The notes beneath the pieces are model-generated. The model ran no database searches. It had not been told where the DNA came from and saw only the letters and a program-made list of their open reading frames with translations. Position numbers and translations under genes: made by a program. A stretch of 6,059 nt of DNA from Acidobacteriota bacterium (GTDB lineage Bacteria > Acidobacteriota > Blastocatellia > Pyrinomonadales > Pyrinomonadaceae), in NCBI GenBank assembly GCA_023415725.1, contig JAEZJR010000210.1, forward strand, positions 1-6,059, given 5' to 3'. Within the stretch, counting starts at the first letter, position 1, and the number at the start of each line of letters is the position of its first letter. This document shows positions 1 to 5,716 of this stretch, piece after piece.

Positions 1-112
1 GGCGAGATCCCCTTGAGGATCCGCACTGGAACCGGCATCGGCCCCCCTCAATTCAAGTGTTGGCTCAATTATTATTGCGTCAGTAACAAACTCCGCAGTA
101 ACCTCTTTCGCC
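1..112 (-). ncRNA. candidate structured RNA, possibly 5' part of 6S RNA (cut by window edge)
   Basis: No convincing protein is seen here. A plus frame is open from 1 to 147 but its translation has no recognisable domain and no visible end context. On the minus strand, -10-like hexamers (TAGAAT at 119-124, TATAGT at 114-119) precede GTTGGC at 110-115, which pairs with GCCAAC at 59-64. An 8-bp hairpin with one bulged base (arms 2-10 and 17-24, loop 11-16) sits at the edge, and TTGAGG/CCTCAA (13-18 with 46-51) offers an alternative fold. In many bacteria zapA is followed by the 6S RNA gene ssrS, which is the only reason to name 6S. No diagnostic 6S bulge was recognised, no good -35 is present and the 3' half is outside the window. 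The region could equally be plain intergenic DNA. Confidence 0.22.
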
Positions 113-163
113 AACTATATTCTACCACAACGGGCCGATCGCAATAAGCAAATAAGTGTAAAG

Positions 164-199
164 AAAAAAGCGGCGAGTCGATAAAACTTGCCGCTTTTT
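164..199 (-). terminator. rho-independent terminator after zapA
   Basis: Arms 170-177 and 187-194 form an 8-bp GC-rich stem (one G-T wobble). It is flanked by A-run 164-169 and T-run 195-199, which extend the pairing. Loop is 178-186. On the minus strand the stem is followed by a run of at least five T, 25 nt past the zapA stop, so it should end the pheT-zapB-zapA transcript. The A and T runs are symmetric, so it could also stop plus-strand transcripts entering from the left. Confidence 0.82.
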
Positions 200-223
200 A
201 ACTATCGAAAACTGCCGGCGATC

Positions 224-565
224 CTACTGCTCAACTTCGACTTCCTGCGGAGCATGGTCGCGGTATTTGAGCACGCGGTCGAGCATCTCCGCACATTCCG
301 CGCTCCGGGCCGCGAGCTGCATATCGGCCTGATGCTGGGCCTCCTGCAATTGATGATATTCGTCCGCTATGTGCAGCGCCGCCAGGATCGCCACCTTTAG
401 CGAATCCACGGTGAACGTCCCCGAAGAGATCTCGCGCATCTTCCGATCGACGTATTCGGCGAGCTTCTGGATGTACTCGTTATCGCCGTCCGAACGAATG
501 CTGTAAGTCTGGTTGTATATTTCGACCCGTATGGTCTGCTCGTCGGTGTGTTGTCTGCTCATCAT
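224..565 (-). CDS. zapA: cell division protein ZapA
   Basis: 113-residue ZapA-family protein. ZapA is cytoplasmic, binds FtsZ and bundles its filaments, stabilising the division ring. The N-terminal half carries the family globular domain: RVEIYNQTYSIRSDGD, then EYIQKLAEYVDRKMREI, then TVDSLKVAILAALHIADEY. The C-terminal half (about residues 66-103) is a charged helix suited to coiled-coil dimerisation. Length is normal for the family. The start overlaps the upstream coiled-coil gene as ATGA, which suggests translational coupling. GGGAGG at 571-576 lies 5 nt before the first ATG (565) and 8 nt before a second in-frame ATG (562), so either may be used; the difference is one Met. It is last in its operon, followed by a terminator. 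Family assignment is from recognised sequence and is secure. Confidence 0.93.
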   Translation of the reverse strand: MMSRQHTDEQTIRVEIYNQTYSIRSDGDNEYIQKLAEYVDRKMREISSGTFTVDSLKVAILAALHIADEYHQLQEAQHQADMQLAARSAECAEMLDRVLKYRDHAPQEVEVEQ

Positions 566-849
566 GAATGCCTCCCGATCGCTTCGGCGACGTCGCTGTC
601 GATGATCGTGATGGCGTCCAGCATCGCCTCCACTTTCAGCTGAATAGCGTCGCGCTCCGACATCAGTTCGGCGATCTTTTCCTCGAGGCGGGCCTTTTCT
701 TCAAAGACGTCACGCGTATTGCGGCGGAGTTCGGAAAGTTCGCGCTCGACCTTTTCCTTTTCTTCGCGCATCTTCTTCGCATACTCGATCGCAAGATAGA
801 TCTTGTCCTCGAGGTGCGAGAATTTTTCCATTCCCGTTAAGCCGTTCAT
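562..849 (-). CDS. small ZapB-like coiled-coil protein
   Basis: 95-residue protein that is almost all charged helix: MEKFSHLEDKIYLAIEYAKK, then repeated Glu/Lys/Arg/Leu heptad-like sequence to about residue 75, then a short non-coiled tail (DSDVAEAIGRHS). It lacks Cys and Trp, a signal peptide and membrane segments. The start at 849 is chosen because GGAGAAGG (854-861) sits just upstream at normal spacing. The frame stays open to 1008, but that extension overlaps the pheT end and looks non-coding. A second ATG at 831 is possible but has a weaker ribosome site. Its stop overlaps the zapA start. Position next to zapA and coiled-coil make-up suggest a ZapB-type partner bridging ZapA/FtsZ to other division factors. 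That role is inferred, since simple coiled coils give poor homology evidence. About 97 bp separate it from the pheT stop. Confidence 0.78.
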   Translation of the reverse strand: MNGLTGMEKFSHLEDKIYLAIEYAKKMREEKEKVERELSELRRNTRDVFEEKARLEEKIAELMSERDAIQLKVEAMLDAITIIDSDVAEAIGRHS

Positions 850-853
850 TCGA

Positions 854-861
854 CCTTCTCC
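854..861 (-). promoter_or_regulatory. ribosome binding site fixing the coiled-coil gene start
   Basis: GGAGAAGG on the minus strand. The GGAG core is 8 nt before ATG 849. This favours a 95-residue product over the 148-codon open frame, whose extra N-terminus overlaps the pheT 3' end. Confidence 0.7.
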
Positions 862-946
862 GCTTTGAAAGGGATTCCTCAAATGTTTGGAACTCAGATT
901 ATGGTGAATCTCTCCGGAAACTTCAAGTTGTTCCCGACAAGGCCCC

Positions 947-3046
947 TTAATTTCTCGGCTTGATCCCCAAAACCTGGTCCAGCCTGTCCAGGATCGCCTG
1001 GTGGGCATCGTTGACCTCTTCCTCTACCAGCGTACGATCATCCGCCCGGTATGAAAAACGGATAGTCAGCGAACGCTCGTCGTCGCCCAACCCCTTGCCC
1101 TCATAAACGTCGACGAAATCCACCGAACGCAGTATCGAAGGGGCTCCCGAGACTGCCGTCCGCGTTATCGATTCGTACGCCGTCCCGCGATCAACAACGA
1201 ACGAAACATCGCGTACCACCGAAGGATACTTAGGTAGAGGCGAATAGCGAACCGGTTCAGGGGCCTGATCCAGAACCGCATGTAGGTCGATCTCACCGAC
1301 ATATACAGGCTGCTTAAATTTGTAATTCGCCGCAATTTCCTCACTTAAACGCCCAAGGAACCCGACTTTACGCTCGCCGACCGTCACCGACGCTGACTGT
1401 CCCCGCCGCAGATGCTTTACATCCTCGGCATCGAATCTGGCTTCGGCCGCACCGGCCGCCTCAAGTGCTGACTCAAGCGCACCTTTCGCGTCGAAGAAAT
1501 CCAGATCTCGGATCGCTATCGACCGTCCCTCGTTCATCTGGCCGCCTGTGACAACGATACCGAATATTTCACGTTCCTTCGGCAGGTCACCGTTTCCGGT
1601 CGAGAAAACACGTCCGAGTTCGAACAGTTTCAGGTCCTTCCGCTGATGATTGAAATTCAACCTTACGGCGTCGAGCAGTCCCGGCACCAGGGTCGTACGC
1701 ATCCGAACTGCCCCTTCGATCACGGAATCCTGCAGCGTTACGTAGGGCTCGTTCGAATTCCCATCCAGCAACTCCGGCACTTCCTCGATCACGCCGTCGT
1801 GCCGAGTATCGATAAAGCTGTACCCGATCGCCTCGTCGAACCCCATGTCCGCGAGCGTTCGCCTGATCAGCTTTTTCCGGACTTCGGTGGCCTGATACTC
1901 GCCGGCGCCGTAGGCCGGCGGCAACTCGTCCTTTACGTTCTCGTAACCTGCATGTCGCGCGACCTCTTCGACGAGGTCCTCCTCGATCGCGATATCGTGC
2001 CGCCATGTGGGAGCTACGTACGTTTTCTGAATAATGTCCGACGGTTCGGGATCTTCCTTTAATGTGATACCGAGTGCGTTCAGGATCCGGTCGCATTCTT
2101 CGGTCCGCACGTCCAGGCCCGTAAGCCGCTTTACCGCGGACGAAATGTCCTTCAAATCGACCTCGTTCTGCGTCTGTCGCGTGGGGTAGACATCGACGAA
2201 TTCTCCGGTCTCGCCGCCCGCCAACTCGCAGATCAGTTCCGTAGCGCGGTCGGACGCACGCTTGAGATTCTCAATATCGACGCCCCGCTCGAACCTGTAA
2301 CTGGCCTCCGTCGCGAGCCCCAGTTTCCGCGAGGTCTGCCGAATGCTCGCGCGGTCGAAATAAGCCACTTCGAGAAGCACGTTCGCGGTTTTGTCCGTGA
2401 TGCTGCTGTCGAGCCCGCCCATCACGCCGCCGACGGCAACTGGCTTCTCCGCATCGCAGATCATAAGCATCGAATCGTCCAGCTCACGTTCCACCTCATC
2501 GAGGGTGGTCATGTTCTCGCCGTTCGCGGCCCGCCGCACAACGATCCGCCTTTCAGCCAGCTTGTCCAGATCGAACGCGTGCATCGGCTGCCCGAGTTCG
2601 AGCATTACGTAATTCGTGATATCAGCGACATTGTTGATCGACCGCTCGCCAAGTGCCTCGAGCCTGTCCACCAGCCACTGCGGCGAAGACCCGATCTTCA
2701 CATTGCGGATGACCCTGGCCGTGAAGCGATAACAAAGGTCCGGGTCCTCGATCTTCACGATGTCAGCAGCAAGGATGGAAGGGAACGGTGCGTCCGGCAG
2801 CCTATCGGGGCTGCGTCTGTCCGTCATCACCGGTTTCCCGGTTATCACGCCCAACTCCCGTGCCACGCCCAAGTGCGACAAACAATCCGGCCGGTTCGAC
2901 GTCAGGTCGATGTCCAGCACGAGGTCATCTTTGAAGGGATGAATTCCTTCGACGGCTAGACCAACGCGGGTAAGCTGAGCCGCGGCTTCTTCGGCCGTCA
3001 GTCCGGTATCTATTAGCTCCCGCAGCCAGTTGTAGGAAATGTTCAT
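947..3046 (-). CDS. pheT: phenylalanine-tRNA ligase beta subunit, short form lacking the B2 domain
   Basis: 699-residue beta chain of phenylalanyl-tRNA synthetase, which with PheS joins Phe to tRNA-Phe and edits mischarged Tyr-tRNA-Phe. Start MNISYNWLRELI is the canonical PheT N-terminus, yet no Shine-Dalgarno is seen upstream. Domains: B1 about 1-90; B3/B4 editing domain about 115-285, with SINNVADITNYVMLELGQPM, HAFD at 156-159, GVMGG at 207-211 and RFERGVD at 251-257; B5 about 292-370, ending in PTWRHDIAIEEDLVEEVARH; catalytic-like core about 380-590, with RTTLVPGLL at 450-458 and FELGRVF at 475-481; FDX-ACB anticodon-binding domain 601-699. The roughly 110-residue EMAP-like OB-fold (B2), found in E. 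coli and Thermus PheT after residue 38, is absent: sequence passes from EGIHPFKDD straight to LVLDIDLTSNRPDCL. That explains the length against about 795 in E. coli. Editing-domain motifs look intact. The gene is separated from pheS by a protease gene on the other strand. Confidence 0.96.
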   Translation of the reverse strand: MNISYNWLRELIDTGLTAEEAAAQLTRVGLAVEGIHPFKDDLVLDIDLTSNRPDCLSHLGVARELGVITGKPVMTDRRSPDRLPDAPFPSILAADIVKIEDPDLCYRFTARVIRNVKIGSSPQWLVDRLEALGERSINNVADITNYVMLELGQPMHAFDLDKLAERRIVVRRAANGENMTTLDEVERELDDSMLMICDAEKPVAVGGVMGGLDSSITDKTANVLLEVAYFDRASIRQTSRKLGLATEASYRFERGVDIENLKRASDRATELICELAGGETGEFVDVYPTRQTQNEVDLKDISSAVKRLTGLDVRTEECDRILNALGITLKEDPEPSDIIQKTYVAPTWRHDIAIEEDLVEEVARHAGYENVKDELPPAYGAGEYQATEVRKKLIRRTLADMGFDEAIGYSFIDTRHDGVIEEVPELLDGNSNEPYVTLQDSVIEGAVRMRTTLVPGLLDAVRLNFNHQRKDLKLFELGRVFSTGNGDLPKEREIFGIVVTGGQMNEGRSIAIRDLDFFDAKGALESALEAAGAAEARFDAEDVKHLRRGQSASVTVGERKVGFLGRLSEEIAANYKFKQPVYVGEIDLHAVLDQAPEPVRYSPLPKYPSVVRDVSFVVDRGTAYESITRTAVSGAPSILRSVDFVDVYEGKGLGDDERSLTIRFSYRADDRTLVEEEVNDAHQAILDRLDQVLGIKPRN

Positions 3047-3106
3047 AAAAGAAAAGTAGCCGGAACGGTCAAAATGCCTTGCAAAAAGCTGATAGTGACG
3101 TAATTA

Positions 3107-3136
3107 TTGACAAGGCCGCCGCAACTCGGCTATAAA
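3107..3136 (+). promoter_or_regulatory. strong sigma-70 promoter for the M35 protease gene
   Basis: TTGACA (3107-3112, perfect -35), 18-bp spacer, TATAAA (3131-3136, five of six). Predicted transcription start is near 3143, giving a leader of about 140 nt before ATG 3286. It is the best promoter match in the window. Seen directly in sequence; activity is inferred. Confidence 0.72.
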
Positions 3137-3156
3137 ACTCAAACGTTCATTTTCAG
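3129..3156 (-). promoter_or_regulatory. weak candidate pheT promoter overlapping the protease promoter
   Basis: On the minus strand CTGAAA (3151-3156), 16-bp spacer, TATAGC (3129-3134). Each hexamer matches four of six consensus bases. The -10 overlaps the plus-strand -10 by four bases (TATA is self-complementary). pheT needs a promoter here because pheS is not directly upstream. The predicted leader is about 75 nt. No better minus-strand match was found between 3047 and 3240. Confidence 0.32.
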
Positions 3157-3269
3157 ACAGTTAGACGACAACTTGCAAGCAAGCTCCTGTATCTCCTGCT
3201 TTTCCCCCAGTGTGCCGTCCGGGATCCACCCCGAATTCTGGTGAGCGGGACTGTTCAATATTCATCTCT

Positions 3270-3275
3270 GGAGGA
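3270..3275 (+). promoter_or_regulatory. ribosome binding site of the M35 protease gene
   Basis: GGAGGA, 10 nt before ATG 3286 and 4 nt before an in-frame GTG at 3280. It favours the ATG and argues against the GTG at 3241 that opens the frame, since the site lies downstream of that GTG. Confidence 0.72.
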
Positions 3276-3285
3276 AATAGTGTCG

Positions 3286-4338
3286 ATGAAAAGGTTTTCC
3301 GCCTTGATGTCCATTTTTGCGTTGGGCATCACGATCTTTGCCGGTGAAGCATTCGCTGCCGGCTCCAAGGGCTCACTGCACGTCGAAGTCGCATTCCAGC
3401 AGGAAGTGCACAATTCGGGCGATTCCGTGCTGGTAGACGTATCGATCACCAACACCGGCAAAGGGGCCGCTCGCATTCTTCGCTGGTTCACCGCCCTCGA
3501 CGGCGTCGAGGAACCGCTTTTCGACGTCCGTGTGGACGGACGCGAGGTCGACTACATCGGCAGGCACTACAAACGCCCCGAGCCGACCGATAAGGATTAT
3601 ATCGTCATTCAGCCCGGCCGTACCGTCACCGCCACGGTCGATCTAGCCGATTACTACGACATGGAAGCGACCGGTTACTACACCGTGCGCTACGCCGTCG
3701 AATCGTTCGATCTCTTCAGCAAGAACAATGGCATTCTCAAGCAGCGTGATTCGCTGACATCCAAGTCGGCAGTCTCCTGGGTCGACGGCCGACAGGGCAA
3801 GAAACCGCAGCCCCCGCCGCCAACTGGCGGATTGACCAGCTTCACTGGCTGCAGTTCGACGCAAGCGAACACGATCCTGGCCGCTCGGGACGCAGCGGCT
3901 GATTATTCGCAAGATTCCCGAATGTATCTCTCCGGGAGCGTCTTTGGCCCCCGCTACACGACGTGGTTCGGGACATACACCTCAGCCCGTTGGAACACGG
4001 TCGCAGGAAACTTTGCGAAGATCGATGATGCCCTCGACAACGCATCGATGAACTTCAATTGCGGCTGCAAACAGAACTATTACGCCTACGTTTATCCGAA
4101 CCAGCCCTACAACATCTACGTCTGCCGCGTGTTCTGGCAAGCCCCGACGACCGGCACCGATTCGAAAGCTGGCACGATAATCCACGAGGTCAGCCACTTC
4201 AATGTGGTCGCCGGCACCGACGACATCGTCTACGGCCAGTCCGGAGCGAAGAGCCTGGCGATCTCAAATCCGAGTCAGGCCATCCAGAATGCCGACAACC
4301 ACGAATACTTCGCGGAAAACAACCCGAAACAAAACTGA
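3286..4338 (+). CDS. secreted M35 (aspzincin, Lys-N-like) zinc metallopeptidase
   Basis: 350-residue predicted secreted zinc endopeptidase of the deuterolysin/peptidyl-Lys group. Start ATG 3286 follows GGAGGA and begins a clear signal peptide: MKR, hydrophobic stretch to about residue 20, then AFA with likely cleavage after 24. Residues about 29-160 form the beta-rich N-terminal domain typical of bacterial M35 proteins, including YIGRHYKRPEPTDKDY (90-105); it probably acts as a propeptide. A proline-rich linker (KKPQPPPP, 172-179) leads to the peptidase domain, about 185-350. HEVSH (300-304) and GTDDIVYG (310-317) are the aspzincin signature, predicting zinc ligands H300, H304, D313, catalytic E301 and Y316. 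Cys 189, 259, 261, 280 match the spacing of two disulfides in Grifola Lys-N. D337 and E340 fall where that enzyme's lysine-binding acids lie. The gene has its own promoter and terminator and lies inverted between pheS and pheT. The lysine preference and the biological role are inferred. Confidence 0.92.
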   Translation: MKRFSALMSIFALGITIFAGEAFAAGSKGSLHVEVAFQQEVHNSGDSVLVDVSITNTGKGAARILRWFTALDGVEEPLFDVRVDGREVDYIGRHYKRPEPTDKDYIVIQPGRTVTATVDLADYYDMEATGYYTVRYAVESFDLFSKNNGILKQRDSLTSKSAVSWVDGRQGKKPQPPPPTGGLTSFTGCSSTQANTILAARDAAADYSQDSRMYLSGSVFGPRYTTWFGTYTSARWNTVAGNFAKIDDALDNASMNFNCGCKQNYYAYVYPNQPYNIYVCRVFWQAPTTGTDSKAGTIIHEVSHFNVVAGTDDIVYGQSGAKSLAISNPSQAIQNADNHEYFAENNPKQN

Positions 4339-4360
4339 TCACTCTCGATCTATAAACGAG

Positions 4361-4384
4361 AAGCCCGGCCGAACAGCCGGGCTT
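4361..4384 (+). terminator. hairpin terminator shared by the converging protease and pheS genes
   Basis: Perfect 9-bp stem AAGCCCGGC (4361-4369) / GCCGGGCTT (4376-4384), loop 4370-4375. Flanking GAG (4358-4360) and CTC (4386-4388) add three pairs across a bulged T. It lies 22 nt after the protease stop and 7 nt beyond the pheS stop, and is followed by a pyrimidine-rich TTTCTCTCTTTATTT on the plus strand. On the minus strand the trailing sequence is less T-rich, so termination of pheS may be weaker. Confidence 0.8.
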
Positions 4385-4391
4385 TCTCTCT

Positions 4392-5489
4392 TTATTTGAA
4401 CTGCTCCAAAAATCTTACGTCGTTCTCGAACATGTGCCTGATGTCGTCGATGTTGTACATCAGCGCGGCCATGCGTTCGAGGCCGAAGCCGAAGGCGAAG
4501 CCGGAGTACACTGTTGGATCGACACCGACGGCATTGAGCACATTCGGGTGAACCATTCCTGATCCGCCTAGCTCGATCCACCCGGAACCCTTACACGGGC
4601 GGCAGCGGTCCTCGCCGACCTTTCCTGACCCGCGACACACGAAACATGAGAAGTCGAACTCAGCCGACGGCTCGGTGAAAGGGAAGTAGCTAGGACGGAA
4701 CCGCGTTTTCGTGTCCGGCCCATACATCCGTTTAAGCCATTCGGTGACTGTGCCTTTCAGGTGCGCCATCGTGATGCCCTTATCTACGCACAGGCCCTCG
4801 ATCTGGTGGAACATCGGCGTGTGCGTCATGTCCGGCGTGTCGCGGCGAAACACGCGGCCCGGGGCGATAACGCGAATGGGAACACCCCGGCGTTCCATCG
4901 CGCGGATCTGCACCGTCGACGTCTGCGAACGAAGAGCCAGCCCCGTCGTCGTGTAAAACGTGTCCTGCGATTCACGCGCCGGGTGTCCCTCGGGGATGTT
5001 CAACGCGTCGAAATTGTAATAATCCGTCTCGATCTCGCGGTCGTCCTCGATCGCGTAGCCCATCGAAACGAAGATGTCCTCGATCTTCTGCCTCAGCAGC
5101 GTTATCGGGTGAAGATGCCCCGTACGGGGCCGCCTTCCGGGCAGAGTCACGTCAACGCGTTCGCGTTCCGTCTGGGCGTTCGAGATGTATTCGTTAAGCT
5201 TCGCCTCGACGTCGTCGATCGCCTCGGTGATCTCGCGCTCGACCGACTGCACCATCTGCCCGAAACGCCCGCGCTCGGCCGGGTCGACCTTACCGATCAG
5301 CTTCTTCGCCTCGGCGATCTCGGACTTCTTGCCTGTGTGCCTCGTCTTGAACTCCGCAAGCTCCTTGGCTAGCTGCGTCGCCGTGGCCAGCTTCAGATCG
5401 TTCGCCGAAGCCCGCAAATTAGCGAACCTTTCAAACTTCGCCCTGAACGCCTCGCGTATACCCTCTACCTGTTTTTGCTGCTCGTCCAT
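4392..5489 (-). CDS. pheS: phenylalanine-tRNA ligase alpha subunit with a four-Cys insertion
   Basis: 365-residue catalytic alpha chain of phenylalanyl-tRNA synthetase; activates Phe with ATP and transfers it to tRNA-Phe together with PheT. An N-terminal helical coiled-coil (about 1-105) precedes the class II catalytic domain. GRRPRTGHLHPITLL (118-132) and the GYAIEDDREIETDYYNFDAL region open it. Motif 2 is FRRDTPDMTHTPMFHQIEG (214-232). The GFAFGFGLER stretch (330-339) contains the Phe-pocket Ala (A332) and motif 3. Between PSAEFDF and WIELGGSGMVHPNVL is an insert with Cys 282, 285, 296, 299 (C-x2-C-x10-C-x2-C with GSG after each pair), resembling DnaJ zinc knuckles; E. coli PheS lacks these cysteines. 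Start: ATG 5489 is chosen, but GAGG at 5508-5511 is 18 nt away from it and only 9 nt from an in-frame TTG at 5498, which would add three residues. It converges with the protease gene and diverges from tdh. Confidence 0.95.
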   Translation of the reverse strand: MDEQQKQVEGIREAFRAKFERFANLRASANDLKLATATQLAKELAEFKTRHTGKKSEIAEAKKLIGKVDPAERGRFGQMVQSVEREITEAIDDVEAKLNEYISNAQTERERVDVTLPGRRPRTGHLHPITLLRQKIEDIFVSMGYAIEDDREIETDYYNFDALNIPEGHPARESQDTFYTTTGLALRSQTSTVQIRAMERRGVPIRVIAPGRVFRRDTPDMTHTPMFHQIEGLCVDKGITMAHLKGTVTEWLKRMYGPDTKTRFRPSYFPFTEPSAEFDFSCFVCRGSGKVGEDRCRPCKGSGWIELGGSGMVHPNVLNAVGVDPTVYSGFAFGFGLERMAALMYNIDDIRHMFENDVRFLEQFK

Positions 5490-5529
5490 GAATAACAAAC
5501 TGCGGCCCCTCAAAGACCGCGAACCCCTA

Positions 5530-5558
5530 ATTGTAACAGTGCTTTAATTTCCCGCCAA
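5530..5558 (-). promoter_or_regulatory. sigma-70 promoter for pheS
   Basis: On the minus strand TTGGCG (5553-5558), exactly 17 bp, then TACAAT (5530-5535, five of six), preceded by an extended-10 TG (TGTTACAAT). The predicted start near 5523 leaves a leader of about 34 nt before ATG 5489. The leader is too short for a translated attenuator, so no phenylalanine-dependent leader-peptide control is evident. Confidence 0.68.
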
Positions 5559-5568
5559 CGCACTCAAC

Positions 5569-5661
5569 CCTTTGTGTCCTCTGTGTATTCTCTCTGTGTC
5601 CTTTGTGATAGAAAAGGATTAACACAGAGATCACAAAGAGAAGACACAAAGAGCACGGAGG
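5569..5661. repeat. 93-nt inverted repeat built from eight 9-nt CTYTGTGWN-like units
   Basis: Arms 5569-5611 and 5619-5661 pair without gaps: 31 Watson-Crick pairs, 5 G-T wobbles and 7 mismatches by hand count, with loop 5612-5618. Each arm holds four 9-nt units and one 4-nt spacer. Left arm: CTTTGTGTC 5570-5578, CTCTGTGTA 5579-5587, TTCT, CTCTGTGTC 5592-5600, CTTTGTGAT 5601-5609. Right arm read on the minus strand: CTCCGTGCT 5652-5660, CTTTGTGTC 5643-5651, TTCT 5639-5642, CTTTGTGAT 5630-5638, CTCTGTGTT 5621-5629. It lies between the divergent pheS and tdh promoters. It resembles, from memory, short dispersed CACAGAG-type intergenic repeats seen in many environmental bacterial genomes. Its function is unknown. 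Confidence 0.85.
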
Positions 5662-5685
5662 ATTTTCCCGAATCTCCGCATCCTT

Positions 5686-5694
5686 TGCTAATAT
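5686..5694 (+). promoter_or_regulatory. extended -10 promoter candidate for tdh
   Basis: TGCTAATAT fits the extended -10 form TGnTATAAT with two differences in the hexamer. An overlapping TATAAC (5692-5697) is an alternative. No good -35 is visible at 16-18 bp. Transcription from about 5701 would give a leader of only some 16 nt. No Shine-Dalgarno is seen ahead of ATG 5717. Confidence 0.4.
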
Positions 5695-5716
5695 AACGAC
5701 TTATTACCTCCATAAC

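Noticed and set aside
1..147. Plus-strand frame open from the left edge to a TAA at 145-147
   Set aside because: 48 codons with no recognisable domain and low-complexity polar composition; chance openness is likely.
921..939. Small imperfect palindrome between pheT and the coiled-coil gene
   Set aside because: Only a few pairs with a mismatch and no T-run; too weak to call a terminator or operator.
850..1008. N-terminal extension of the coiled-coil gene frame to 148 codons
   Set aside because: It overlaps the pheT 3' end, its translation looks like out-of-frame coding sequence, and a good ribosome site precedes the internal ATG at 849.
1587..2096. 169-codon minus-strand open frame
   Set aside because: Lies inside pheT in another frame; arginine-rich shadow of the real gene.
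3241..3285. GTG start at 3241 for the protease
   Set aside because: It has no ribosome site, the GGAGGA lies downstream of it, and it would place 15 residues before a standard signal peptide.
4761..5372. 203-codon plus-strand open frame
   Set aside because: Antisense to well-conserved pheS; Arg/Leu/Val/Asp-rich translation typical of a shadow frame, with no recognisable domain.
5569..5661. Palindrome read as a CRISPR array or a terminator
   Set aside because: Units are 9 nt and contiguous in inverted arms, not direct repeats with unique spacers. There is no GC-rich stem with a T-tract, and it lies upstream of both flanking genes.
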